This document shows, in pieces, positions 17,605-27,300 of a stretch of DNA of 53,024 nucleotides. This stretch comes from Thiococcus pfennigii (lineage in GTDB: Bacteria; Pseudomonadota; Gammaproteobacteria; Chromatiales; Chromatiaceae). A program made the translations under genes and the position numbers. The stretch is from positions 1 to 53,024 of the forward strand of contig NZ_NRRW01000026.1 of assembly GCF_016583835.1 (NCBI RefSeq). The letters run 5' to 3'. The notes under the pieces were generated by a model, which had not been told where the DNA came from, made no database searches, and worked only from the letters and a program-made list of their open reading frames with translations. The stretch's first letter is position 1; each line of letters begins with the position of its first letter.

Positions 17605-19015
17605 TTGTCGTGTGGCGTTCTCAGTAGGAGATCATCGGCAAGGCGTGAGCAAAACCGAACCAGCGCGGAGCGAAAGCACATTGCCTTGCCGGCGGCCTTT
17701 GCGGTCGACGACAAGGGCTTGCCCGAAGCGGTCTTCAGGCTGAGGAAGCGACTGTATATCAAAGCGAAGCAAGAGCCGAAGTTCCGGTTTTACGCCCTGT
17801 ACGACCGGATCTATCGGCCCGACGTGCTGGCGGCGGCCTGGGACCTGGTGGCCGCGAACGACGGCGCACCGGGGGTGGATGGTGTGAGCATCCAGGACGT
17901 GCAGAACGCCCCCGAAGGGGCCGACGGGTTTCCCCAGGACATCCATGAGAGCTTCTGAAAGCCAAGCGTTACCGCCCGCAAGCGGTACGGCGCAAGATGA
18001 TCCCCAAAGCGAACGGAGGGGAATGGCCCTTGGGCATCCCAGGCGTGCGGGATCGGGTGGTCCAGACCGCGGCAAAGCTCGTTCTGGAGCCGATCTTCGA
18101 GGCGGATTTCCTCGATGACTCGCACGGATTTCGCCCGCGGCGTTCCGCGCTGGATGCGCTGGACGTCATCGAGAGGGCCGTGGACAGGGGATCAACGGCC
18201 GTCTACGATGCCGATCTAAAAGGCTATTTCGACAGCATCCCGCACGACGAATTGATGGCGTGTGTCGAGTATCGGATCGCCGATGGTGCGGTGCTCAAGC
18301 TGATTCGCCAATGGCTGCGGGCACCGATCATGGAAGAACCCAAGGACCGGCATCAGCCGCCGAGGAAGGTCTACCCACGCAACGGCACCCCGCAAGGGGG
18401 CGTCATCAGTGCGCTGTTGGCCAGCCTCTACTGCACTGGACGGACAAGCGGTTCCACGGCCGGGATGGACCGGCACGCTTTGCCGGGGCCGAACTCGTGC
18501 GCTATGCCGATGACTTCGTCATCTTGGCCCGCTATCAGGGCGGGCGAATCGCCGAGTGGGTCGAAGCCACCGTGGAAGACTGGATGGGCCTGGTGATCAA
18601 CCGCGAGAAGACCAGGGTCGTGCGGCTCAACGAGGCGGGTGCCAGCCTGGATTTTCTCGGCTACACCTTCCGCTACGAGCGTGACAAATACGGACGACCA
18701 CAGCGGTTTCTCAACCGGGTTCCGAGTGCCAAGGCGTGTGCCCGAGAGCGCGCCAAGCTGCGCGAGATGATCAGTGCCCGGCGCGGCTTTATGCCGGCTG
18801 CGGTGCTGATCGCTGAAGTCAACGACCAGGTCCGCGGATGGGCCAACTATTTCCGACATGGTCGCAGCCGTCCCGCGTTGCGCGCCCTGAATTGGTACCT
18901 GCAACAGCGCATGGTGCGGCACCTCAAACGTCGCAGTCAGCGCCCCTACCGACCACCGGCCGGGGTTTCATGGTATGCCCATCTCTGCAAGCAACTTGGC
19001 TTGGTGCAACTGTGA
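17605..19015 (+). pseudogene. ltrA: Group II intron reverse transcriptase/maturase with two frameshifts
   Basis: Three frames together give a group II intron-encoded protein. The first block (from about 17700) has [20 protein letters not shown] and [11 protein letters not shown]. The second (17997-18430) has [42 protein letters not shown] and [12 protein letters not shown]. The third has [13 protein letters not shown] (the polymerase YADD box), NREKTRVVRLNEAG and a maturase-type C-terminus ending CKQLGLVQL. One base is missing near 17951-17956 (AGCTTCTGAAAGCC) and one near 18431 (TACTGCAC for TACTTGCAC). The true N-terminus is uncertain; the first frame is open from a TTG at 17605. No endonuclease domain is seen. 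Confidence 0.88.
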
Positions 19016-19059
19016 GCGCGACGCTCCCCTGCGACTGCCATGATGTGAAGGCAACAGGA

Positions 19060-19125
19060 GAGCGTAGTGCGGGAAATCCGCATGCTGCGTTCGAAGAGGG
19101 GGCCAGGGGAAACCCCGGCCTCTAC
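19060..19125 (+). ncRNA. Group II intron domains V and VI
   Basis: Domain V is a 33-34 nt hairpin starting GAGCGTAGTGCGG with a GAAA tetraloop and ending CTGCGTTC, including the AGC triad. Domain VI (about 19094-19125) is a GGCC-AGGGGAAACCCC-GGCC hairpin just before the 3' splice site. Both look intact, so the RNA core may still be catalytic with protein supplied in trans. Confidence 0.85.
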
Positions 19126-19166
19126 TAGTTCAAAAGAAGATGCGCCGGTCGTTTTTGAATCGTCAC
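19126..19166 (-). repeat. MITE family A, copy 3, right part
   Basis: TAGTTCAAAAGAAGATGCG ... GAATCGTCAC is the reverse complement of the left end of the intact copies at 1881 and 7622. It is the 3' exon of the group II intron. Confidence 0.85.
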
Positions 19167-19171
19167 TTATG

Positions 19172-19306
19172 GGTGATCTCCTGGCCCGAGCGCCGAAGGT
19201 CGTGCGCCGGGGTCATCGAACCCCCCGCGCGCGAAGCCGGCTGAAAGCCGGCGCTCCCAGTTCGTACCGACTCGCCGTCGAGGCCGATTCTGTGGGGATA
19301 CCTCAG
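19172..19306. repeat. 135-bp repeat with hairpin, copy 1
   Basis: Nearly identical to 28318-28452: GATCTCCTGG, then GCGCGAAGCCGGCTGAAAGC and CGACTCGCCGTCGAGGCCGA. It contains an AGCCGGCTGAAAGCCGGCGCT hairpin-like core typical of REP sequences. Both copies lie on the same side of a duplicated RNase gene. Confidence 0.8.
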
Positions 19307-19308
19307 GC

Positions 19309-19563
19309 TCAGAGCCCGATCAGCTCGGCGCGGATCCCGTTGGCCTTGACCACGTCGAGCAATTGGCTGGAGTCGACCTTTTCCGGGTTGTACTGAACGA
19401 CGGCGAGATGCCGTCTGTCGCTCGGCGCGTGCACGCTCACCACCCCATCCAGCGCCCGCAGTTGGTCCTCGATCTTCGCCCTTTGCGCATCATCGAGATC
19501 GTCGCTGATGTGCAGGGTGACGTCTACAAGTTGGATCTCCACGGCTCCACCTCCGGTGTTCAT
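19309..19563 (-). CDS. Small HMA-like (ferredoxin-fold) protein without CxxC
   Basis: An 84-aa protein with a beta-alpha-beta pattern like heavy-metal-associated domains: VEIQLVDVTLHISDDLDDAQ, then QLRALDGVVSVHAP, HLAVVQYNPEKVDSSQLLD and VVKANGIRAELIGL. The metal-binding CxxC of true HMA domains is missing, so direct metal transfer is unlikely by that route. It stands alone between the 135-bp repeat and a MITE; the second copy of the surrounding duplication (28452-28571) lacks it. The start is the ATG at 19563, with an in-frame ATG or GTG slightly downstream possible. Confidence 0.65.
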   Translation of the reverse strand: MNTGGGAVEIQLVDVTLHISDDLDDAQRAKIEDQLRALDGVVSVHAPSDRRHLAVVQYNPEKVDSSQLLDVVKANGIRAELIGL

Positions 19564-19589
19564 GAAGGCACGCGATTGAACCTAAAATA

Positions 19590-19739
19590 CGGCAGTTGAA
19601 CGCCCCCTCATGGATGGAAGTCGTTGAAACGGTGAAGGGGCCTTACGTGGGTCCTGCTCACCCGCTCGGCGAAGGGAAGGCCGCTACGGCACCCGATGCA
19701 GGTCGCGCGCGGCGCACCTCCGGCGCCGTCCAACTGCCG
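19590..19739 (+). repeat. MITE-like repeat, family B, copy 1
   Basis: A 150-bp element with inverted ends CGGCAGTTGAACG and GTCCAACTGCCG. It contains GTCCTGCTCACCCGCTCGG and CCGATGCAGGTCGCGCGCGG, which recur in reverse orientation at 46386-46529. Confidence 0.8.
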
Positions 19740-19741
19740 CC

Positions 19742-20413
19742 CTTGGGTTGAAACTAGCACCGTTCGATCGGGAGGCCCTTGATCTGACGCATCCTCGTAG
19801 AGAATACCGCGAAAGGTGCGTAACGCGTCCCCCAGCGCCCTCGCCCTGCCGACTGGTGACCTGCCACGGGTGTTTCGTCACCGGCGAGAGGCAGCGCGAT
19901 CTCCTGTCGCTGGGCGGCGCGCTAGGTGAGGTGTTGGTCGGGCGGCCCCCCGCGGTGTCTTCGGTTCCAGGATGCCAGCCGTCGACGCATGTGCGCGACG
20001 TGGCTGCCATCCCAGAAGACCTGGTCGCAGTGCGGGCAGTAGCGCGACATGGTCGCGGACTGCCTGGCCCGTTCCGGCATGGTGCGCCGCTGCGCGTCGG
20101 TTGCCGGCACCAGCGGCGCGTTGCAGTTCATGCAGCGGGTGAAGGGCGCCAGCATCCAATCGATGTCGCACTGCCGGTTCAGCGCGGCCACGCAGTCATC
20201 GAGGTCGGCGCAGTCGAGCAGCACGAGGTCGGCGAGGGCGGCGTTCTGCTCGGCCATCTGGCGGTCTCGGGTCAGTAGGGTCCTTCCCTCGGCGTGCGCA
20301 CGCCGGACCAGGGTCCGGTCGTCGGTGCCATCCGGGAGCATCAGCACGTCATGGCCGGCGACGCGCAGCCACCGGCCGAGACGCTTGAGCATCTCGTCAC
20401 AGAGGAATTTCAC
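19742..20413 (-). repeat. Duplicated 672-bp segment carrying the RNase gene, copy 1
   Basis: Aligns with 28571-29242 with no net length difference: the stop codon lies 180 bases from the left end in both. Similarity covers the RNase gene and about 180 bases after it (ACTAGCACCGTTCG, GCCCTTGATCTGACGCA, GTGTTTCGTCAC) and stops abruptly at the start codon. Confidence 0.85.
19922..20413 (-). CDS. Mut7-C/PIN-like RNase with zinc ribbon, copy 1
   Basis: The 163-aa protein of the Mut7-C type (a PIN-fold RNase domain) starts VKFLCDEMLKRLGRWLRVAG, with the acidic residues DEM and DGTDD, then TLLTRDRQMAEQ. A C-terminal zinc ribbon follows, with CMNCNAPL and YCPHCDQVFWDGSH. Such proteins are predicted RNases; substrates are mostly unknown. 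GTG at 20413 is the start because similarity to the copy at 28751-29242 begins exactly there. The two copies differ at scattered residues but keep all motif residues. Downstream is conserved non-coding sequence. It could be a toxin-like RNase, but no antitoxin gene is visible beside it. Confidence 0.82.
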   Translation of the reverse strand: MKFLCDEMLKRLGRWLRVAGHDVLMLPDGTDDRTLVRRAHAEGRTLLTRDRQMAEQNAALADLVLLDCADLDDCVAALNRQCDIDWMLAPFTRCMNCNAPLVPATDAQRRTMPERARQSATMSRYCPHCDQVFWDGSHVAHMRRRLASWNRRHRGGPPDQHLT

Positions 20414-20720
20414 TCGCCTCGCCTGGGTATCGCGGATGCCAATGGTTCGGTAGCGGTTCGAAGGACGGCCGGTGTCTTCGTCGGCCGAGCGCGAAAGTCG
20501 GCTGCAAAACGGCGAGACGGGGCCCTGCTGTCCCAGCGACAACCTCCAAGCCCAGTGCCGGGTCGGGGTCGCTGCGATGCCGCGATGCACAGCCGTCGCC
20601 TGGCCCCACCGGCCGGGCCCTTTGTCCCTCGCGATCATTTGTGGAACCCTTGTGGCCATCGTGCCGGTCGGGGCTCGCCAGCTCGACCCGCTGTGCGTGG
20701 GGGATAAGCCGAGGCTCAGT
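20414..20720. other. Intergenic, no recognised feature
   Basis: 307 bases between the divergent RNase and antiporter genes. I see no gene, strong promoter or repeat. The matching region upstream of the second RNase copy is unrelated. Confidence 0.5.
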
Positions 20721-22379
20721 ATGATCCACGAACCTTTCGCCGAGCTGGCGGGCCTGTTGGTCATCGCTGCGCTGGTCGGGGCGGCCGCGGTACGCCTGCG
20801 TCAGCCGGTCCTGATCGCCTACATCGTGGTCGGGATCCTCGTCGGGCCGGCCGCGCTCGGTCTGGTCTCGGCGCACGATCACATCGACGTGCTGGCGCAG
20901 ATAGGGATCACCGTTCTGCTCTTCGTCGTGGGCTTGAAGCTCGACATCGGCCAGGTGCGCGAGATCGGGCCCGTGGCGTTGGCCACTGGGCTCGGCCAGC
21001 TCGCGTTCACGATCCTGTTCGGCTTCCTGCTCCTGCTGGGGCTCGGAAAGGGGCCGATCGAGGCGCTCTACGTCGCGATCGCGCTGACCTTCTCGAGCAC
21101 GATCATCATCGTCAAGCTGCTCTCGGACAAGCGCGAGCTCGATTCGCTGCACGGGCGGATCGCCGTGGGCTTCCTGATCGTGCAGGACATCGCCGTCGTG
21201 CTGGCGATGATGGTCATGAGCGGGCTGGCGGCCGACAGTGGGGCGGCGGGCTGGGAGGTCATGATCGGGCTGCTCGGGCGGGTGGCCGCGGCGGTTGCGC
21301 TGCTCGCCGTGCTGATGCGCTACGTGCTTCCGGGCCTGGTGCGCAGCATGGCGCGCTCGCAGGAGTTGCTGCTGGTCTTCGCGATCGCGTGGGGCACCGG
21401 GCTGGCCGCGTTGGGCGAGTGGACAGGCTTCTCCAAAGAGGCCGGCGCCTTCCTGGCCGGCTTCGCGCTCGCGTCCACCCCGTATCGGGAGGCGATCGGC
21501 GCGCGGCTGACCGGAATCCGGGATTTTCTGCTGCTGTTCTTCTTCATCGACCTCGGCGCCAAGCTGGAGCTGTCGACGCTCGGCGCCGAGGTCTGGTCGG
21601 CGGTCGTGCTGTCGCTCTTCGTGCTCATCGGCAACCCGCTGATCGTGATGGCCATCATGGGGTACATGGGCTATCGCAAGCGCACCGGCTTCCTGGCCGG
21701 CCTGACCGTCGCGCAGATCAGCGAGTTCTCGATCATCTTCGTGGCCATGGGGATCGGGCTCGGGCATGTCGGCGTCGAGGCGCTCGGACTGACGACCCTC
21801 GTCGGGCTGATCACGATCACGCTGTCGACCTACATGATCCTGTACTCCGAGCCGCTGTTCGTCCGGCTCGCGCCGCTCCTCGGGCTGTTCGAGCGCCGTG
21901 ACCCCCAGCGTGAGCTGGCTGCGGTGCGGCAGGTCGTCGACGACGAGCAGCCGCAGGCGCTCGTGCTCGGGTTGGGTCGCTACGGTCACCGCCTGGCCAA
22001 GCGCCTGCACGAGGGCGGCCTGACCGTGTTGGGCGTGGATTTCGATCCGGAACTGGTGCGCCGCTGCGGCGCGAGCGAGGGCTTCGCAGTACGCTTCGGG
22101 GACGGCCATGATGCGGCCTTCCTCGGTGACCTGCCGCTCGCGGGGCTGCGCTGGGTGATCAGCACGTTGCCCGACATCGAGTCGAACCGTGCATTGCTGC
22201 ATGCGCTCGCCGCCCGTGGCTTCGCCGGCGATGTCGCGATCGTCGCGCGCGACGAGGAGCAAGGGGTCCGGCTCTGGCGCGCCGGCGCGCCCATCGTGCT
22301 CTATCCGTTTCGCGATGCCGCCGATTTCGCGGCCGAGAATATCGTTGCGATGATGGCGCGGAAGGCCCCGGCCGAGTGA
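20721..22379 (+). CDS. Kef-type monovalent cation:proton antiporter with TrkA-N domain
   Basis: The 552-aa protein has about 12 hydrophobic segments over residues 8-385 (CPA2 Na/H exchanger fold; ALTFSSTIIIVKLLSDKREL and AGAFLAGFALAS are typical). A cytoplasmic TrkA-N/RCK nucleotide-binding domain begins near 413 (VLGLGRYGHRLAKRL, then GVDFDPELVRR). It probably exchanges K+ or Na+ for H+ and is gated by NAD(H) or another ligand. I chose the ATG at 20721 because it starts the first membrane helix; upstream in-frame sequence is not membrane-like. There is no TrkA-C tail. No KefF/G-type ancillary gene is adjacent. Confidence 0.85.
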   Translation: MIHEPFAELAGLLVIAALVGAAAVRLRQPVLIAYIVVGILVGPAALGLVSAHDHIDVLAQIGITVLLFVVGLKLDIGQVREIGPVALATGLGQLAFTILFGFLLLLGLGKGPIEALYVAIALTFSSTIIIVKLLSDKRELDSLHGRIAVGFLIVQDIAVVLAMMVMSGLAADSGAAGWEVMIGLLGRVAAAVALLAVLMRYVLPGLVRSMARSQELLLVFAIAWGTGLAALGEWTGFSKEAGAFLAGFALASTPYREAIGARLTGIRDFLLLFFFIDLGAKLELSTLGAEVWSAVVLSLFVLIGNPLIVMAIMGYMGYRKRTGFLAGLTVAQISEFSIIFVAMGIGLGHVGVEALGLTTLVGLITITLSTYMILYSEPLFVRLAPLLGLFERRDPQRELAAVRQVVDDEQPQALVLGLGRYGHRLAKRLHEGGLTVLGVDFDPELVRRCGASEGFAVRFGDGHDAAFLGDLPLAGLRWVISTLPDIESNRALLHALAARGFAGDVAIVARDEEQGVRLWRAGAPIVLYPFRDAADFAAENIVAMMARKAPAE

Positions 22380-22550
22380 CGTGGGCGAGGCCCTACCGCC
22401 GGGTCACCTGGGCCAGCGATCGACGAGGTTTCACCGCCGTCGGGTCTTGCCTGACAATGGCGATGCCGCGACGAATCCGGCACGATCGGGCGAGCGCGCC
22501 GCGAGCCACCCTCCTACGAGCAGCACTGCTCCATCAGCACCGAAGCACCG

Positions 22551-24362
22551 ATGACACTACAAGAGACCCTCGAGCGGCTCACCGTGGCCGAGCTGAAACA
22601 ACGCTGTGCGCAGCTACCGGACGTGCGTTGCGGTACCCGCAAGGCCGACCTCGTCGCCACCATCGGCGACTATCTGCTGTCCGATGCGCTGGCGACGCAC
22701 GTCGGCCGGCTCTCCGAGCTGGAACGCAACGCCGTCGCCGAGGCCCTTCACAACGGCCACGGCCGTTTCAACCCGGTCGCCTTCGAGGCCAAGTACGGGT
22801 CGCTGCCGAGCTTCTTCACCCGCGATCCCTATGACTGGTATAGCCGCCGCTCGAAATCGAAACGCCCCAGTGGGCTCGAGCTGTTGTTCTACAGCAACGA
22901 GATCCCGACCGATCTCGCCGCCCAGCTGGCGCGGCTCGTGCCGCAACCGGCCGCACTGCAGATTGCCGGCCTCGACGACGATCAGCTGCCCGAGTTCGTC
23001 ATCCCCGGCGGGGGCGGCGAGCCGGAGCCGCTGCGACGCGTCGACACCGAGGCCATGGTGCGCCAGGACCTGTCCGCGGTGTTGGGGCTGGTCGCGCAGG
23101 GTGGTCTCGCGGTCGGCGCCAAGACCGGCCTGCCCAGCGCCGCCGCCCTCGGCCGCATCGACGCCCTGCTGCTCGGCGGGGACTGGTACGCGGCCACGGA
23201 CGACCGAGACATCCCGCGCTGGGCCGGCGGACCGATCCGTCCGATCCGTGCCTTCGCCTGGCCCCTGCTGTTGCAGGCCGGCGGCTTGGCGAAGATCGAC
23301 GGCAGCAGACTCGGCCTGACCGCCAAGGGCAAGAAGGCGCTGTCGCAGCCCGTTCACGAGGTCGTCTCGCACCTGTATCAGCGGTGGCAGCGCAAGGGCG
23401 CCCCGGACGAGCTGCGACGGGTGGACGCGATCAAGGGACAGACCAGCAAGGGCGTCAGGCTGACGCCGCCGCTCGACCGACGCCTGGTGATCGAGGACGC
23501 CCTGTGCGCCTGCTGTCCGGTCGGGAAATGGCTGTCCGTCGACGACCTCTTCCGGCAGATGAAGGTCGAGGGGTACCGGTTCGAGGTCACCGGCAATCCC
23601 TGGAAGCTCTACTTCTCCGAGTTGCGCTACGGCAGTTTGGGCTACCAGGGCGGCACCGGCTTCGAGATCCTGGAGGCACGCTACACGCTGGCCTATCTGT
23701 TCGAGTACCTGGCCACGCTGGGCCTGATCGACGTGGCCTATTCGCTGCCCTATGGTGCCCGGCCGGACCACGGGGGGCTCTGGGGCACGGACGAGCTCGA
23801 ATTCCTGAGCCGCTACGATGGTCTGCGGTATCTCCGTCTCAACGACCTGGGCGCCTTCTGCCTGGATCTGTCCGAGACCTACACGCCGCGTCTTGCGCAG
23901 CGCCCACCGCTGTTGCGGATCGAATCCGACCTGACGCTGGCGCTGCTGCGCCCCGCGGAACCCGGCGAGCGGCTGCAGCTGGAGCAGATCGCGACGCCCC
24001 TGAGCGGCGATCGCTGGGGCCTCGACGCCGAGGCGATCCTCACCCGCGGTGCCGATGCCGACGAGCGCGGGCGCATCCGGCAGTTCATCGAGTCGTCGCT
24101 CGGGGGCGATGTCCCGCTGGAGGTCAGCGACCTGCTCGACAGCGTCGACGAACGCGCGACGGCGCTGACCGACACCGGCCCGGCACGCCTGATCCAGTGC
24201 CGCGACGCCGCCTTGGCCGCGATGTTGAGCAGCGACCCGGCGACGGCCGCGCAATGCAGCCGAGCGGGCGAGCGCCAGCTCTGCGTGCCCGAGAAGAGGC
24301 TCGCGGCCTTCCGCAAGGGACTCGCCGCACTCGGGTTCGTCCTGCCAGAGCCAAGGTCATGA
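22551..24362 (+). CDS. Uncharacterised partner protein of the SNF2-family ATPase
   Basis: A 603-aa, apparently cytoplasmic protein with no signal peptide or membrane segments. The N-terminal ~45 residues (LERLTVAELKQRCAQLP ... GTRKADLVATIGDYL) look like a SAP-type nucleic-acid-binding helix-extended-helix motif. The rest has winged-helix-like stretches (IDALLLGGDWYAA; SRLGLTAKGKKALSQP) and a region reminiscent of the helicase C3/XPB-type domains found in similar actinobacterial proteins. That last comparison is from memory and unconfirmed. Its stop overlaps the start of the SNF2 gene (ATGA at 24359-24362), implying translational coupling and a physical partnership. Confidence 0.6.
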   Translation: MTLQETLERLTVAELKQRCAQLPDVRCGTRKADLVATIGDYLLSDALATHVGRLSELERNAVAEALHNGHGRFNPVAFEAKYGSLPSFFTRDPYDWYSRRSKSKRPSGLELLFYSNEIPTDLAAQLARLVPQPAALQIAGLDDDQLPEFVIPGGGGEPEPLRRVDTEAMVRQDLSAVLGLVAQGGLAVGAKTGLPSAAALGRIDALLLGGDWYAATDDRDIPRWAGGPIRPIRAFAWPLLLQAGGLAKIDGSRLGLTAKGKKALSQPVHEVVSHLYQRWQRKGAPDELRRVDAIKGQTSKGVRLTPPLDRRLVIEDALCACCPVGKWLSVDDLFRQMKVEGYRFEVTGNPWKLYFSELRYGSLGYQGGTGFEILEARYTLAYLFEYLATLGLIDVAYSLPYGARPDHGGLWGTDELEFLSRYDGLRYLRLNDLGAFCLDLSETYTPRLAQRPPLLRIESDLTLALLRPAEPGERLQLEQIATPLSGDRWGLDAEAILTRGADADERGRIRQFIESSLGGDVPLEVSDLLDSVDERATALTDTGPARLIQCRDAALAAMLSSDPATAAQCSRAGERQLCVPEKRLAAFRKGLAALGFVLPEPRS

Positions 24363-27300
24363 CGGATCGATCGGTCGTCGAGCGCGCGCTGCGAGACGAT
24401 CCCGATGCCGCGCTCGAACTGCTGGGCGTGCCGCCCGAAGACCTGGACGCGCTGCTCGCCGAGCGCAACGCCACCGAGACCCTGACGCTGTCTGGCTGGC
24501 TGTCCTTCCTGCGCGGCGACGATGCCGGCGCCGTCGCCCGCTTCGACGAGGCCCTTCAGGCCGAGCGCCAACGCACCCGAAGGCGCAATCCGTGCCTGCC
24601 AGGCCTCCCCGGCGCCCTGTACCTGTTGGCACTGCTGCGCCGCGGCAAGCCCGATGGCTTCACCAAGGTGCAACGGCAGGTCCGCGCGTGGCTGCGCGCG
24701 AGCACCAGTGCCCGCGACCAGCGCGTCTACCGCATCATCGGCGATCTGGCCGCCATCATGGCCGGCCAGTGTCAACCGCAGGACTGCTATGCGCTGCAGT
24801 CCGTCCTCGGTCCCAAGGACCCGATACCGCTCCTGTTTCAGACCCTCGCCCGGCACTGGCTCGGCGAGCGACCCGAGGCGGGTGCCCTGTCGACCCTGGC
24901 CCGACACGCCCACCGAGCCGCCGAGAACGGCGAGCGCTGGTATCCCCAAGAGGCCGTCGCCGTGCTCGAGGCCCTTGGCTTCGGCGGCAAGCGGCCGGTG
25001 CTCGGCGAGCGACCGCCCGACCTGATCCGGCTCGCCGACCTGCTGCACCCGCAGCCGACCTGGCAGCGGGCGCTGGAGGCCCTCGAGCGGCTTGCCCCCG
25101 ACAATGGACAAGGGGCGCAGTCCGCGAGCGACCTGCGTCTGGTCTGGCTGCTCGTCCTGCACGGCAGCTACGCCACCCTGGAGCCCCGCGAGCAGAGGCG
25201 CACCAAGGGCGGTGGCTGGACGCGGGGCCGCCCGGTGGCGGTGCAGCGCCTGGCCGAAGAGGCCCGGGACATGGCCCATCTAACGCCGCAGGATCGGGCG
25301 ATCTGCGCCACCATCGTCCGCGAAAAACCAGCCATCTATTTCGGCGGCTCGCCACCTTGGACCTACCATCTGGACCCGGACCGCGCCCTGCTGGCCGCGA
25401 TCGGACACCCCTTGCTCTTCGCTGACCTGAACGACAGCGTGCCGCTGGAGCTGGTCCGGTCGGGGCCGGCGCTGAAGGTCGTGCGGCGCAGCAAGGACAT
25501 CCTGGTCAGCATCGAGCCCTTCCCGCAGGCGGGGCGCGCCCTGCTCCCGGTCAGGGAGACGCCGCAGCGTATGCGCCTGGTCCAGTTCGATGCCGCCCAC
25601 CACGAGATTGCCGCGATACTGGGCGGCGACGGACTCAGCGTGCCGAAGACCGGCAAGCAGCGATTGCTGGAGGGCTTGGCCAAGGTGGCGCCGATGCTGC
25701 CGGTACACTCCGAGATCGGCGGCGGCAGCGGCACGGCCGAGAAGGTCGTGGCCGATGCCCGCCCGCACCTGCACCTGACCCCGATCGGTCAGGGCCTGAA
25801 TGCCGGCCTGGGTCTCGAACTCTTCATCCATCCGTTCGGCGAAGCCGGCCCGCCGCTGCGTCCGGGCGAGGGCAGCGCGACGCTGCTGACCGAACTCGAC
25901 GGGCGCCCCGTGCGCTGTACCCGCAACCTGAACGCGGAACGCCGGGCGGTGCAAGACCTGCTGGCCAACTGCCCGGCGCTGGCCGGCGCCGCCCCCCTGG
26001 ACGGGGCCAGTCACCACAGCTGGCAGTTGGACGACCCGGAGATGGCCCTGAACGCGCTGGCGCAGTTGCAGGCCCTCGGCGAGGCCGTGGTGCTCGACTG
26101 GCCCGAGGGCAAGCGCATCCGGCTCAGCGCCGAGGCACAGGTCGGCCAACTGCGGGCCAGCGTCAGCCAGCGGCAGGACTGGCTCGAGCTCGGCGGCGCA
26201 CTGCATCTCGATGACGGCCGCATCCTGGAACTCCGCGAGCTGCTGGCCCGGGCCAGCGACACGCAGGGCCGCTTCGTGCGCCTGGGCGAGCAGGACATCC
26301 TGAGCCTGAGCAGCGCCCTGCGCCGCCGCCTCGACGGGCTGCGCGGGCTCACCGACCGCGGGCGCTTCCATCCGCTGGCGGCCCCGGCGATCGCCGAGCT
26401 CATCGACGGCATGCCGCTCGACGCATCCCCGGCCTGGGGGCAGCTGCTCGCCCGCCTCGCCGAGGTCCGCGAGCTCGACCCGCAGGTCCCCTCGACCCTG
26501 CAAGCGCAGTTGCGCGACTACCAGGTCGAAGGCTACCGCTGGCTGGCCCGCCTCGCGCACTGGGGCGCCGGGGCCTGCCTCGCCGACGACATGGGACTGG
26601 GCAAGACCCTCCAGGCGCTGGCGCTGATCCTCTCGCGGGCACCCGCAGGGCCGACCCTGGTGCTGGCGCCCACCTCGGTCTGCGGCAACTGGTTGGAGGA
26701 GGCCGCGCGCTTCGCGCCGACCTTGCGACTGCTGCGCTTCGGCCCGGGTGACCGCGGCGCGATGCTGGAGCAGGCCGGTCCCTTCGATCTCATCGTCGCC
26801 AGCTACGGCCTGCTGCAGACCGAGGGCGAGCGCCTGGCCGGCGTGTCCTGGCAGACCATCGTCGCCGACGAGGCCCAGGCCTTCAAGAACGCGCTGACCA
26901 AGCGCTCCAAGGCCATCATGCAGCTCGACGCGGCGTTTCGGGTGATCACCACCGGCACCCCGATCGAGAACCACCTGTACGAGCTGTGGAACCTGTTCCG
27001 CTTCATCAATCCGGGTCTGCTCGGCTCGCTCGAGGCCTTCAACGCCCGCTTCGCGAACCCGATCGAACAACACCAAGACCAGGCCGCCCGCCAGCGCCTG
27101 CGCCAGTTGCTGCGCCCGTTCATCCTCCGTCGCCTGAAGAGCGAGGTCCTGAGCGAGCTGCCACCGCGCACCGAGATCACGCTGACCTTGGAGCTCAGCG
27201 ACAGCGAGATGGCCCTGTACGAGGCCGTGCGCCGCGAGGCCGTCGCCCGCCTCGAGGAGGCCCAGGCCACGGCCAACCCGGGCCAGCAGCGCATGCAACT

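Larger units (their letters stand above)
15288..19125 (+). mobile_element. Group II intron, interrupted by an IS1182-type element
   Basis: The intron begins GTGCG (15288-15292), the group II 5' consensus, and ends ...CTCTAC at 19125, with an AY 3' end. Boundaries follow from comparing the split MITE with its intact copies. Without the IS and one target duplicate the intron is about 2011 nt, a normal size. Domain V and VI are present at 19060-19125, and a reverse transcriptase pseudogene lies before them. A candidate EBS1, CGAAACGC at 15500-15507, can pair with the last eight exon bases GTGTTTCG (one G-U pair). The 15293-15620 and 17451-17600 stretches hold structured, non-coding intron RNA. 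Confidence 0.87.
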
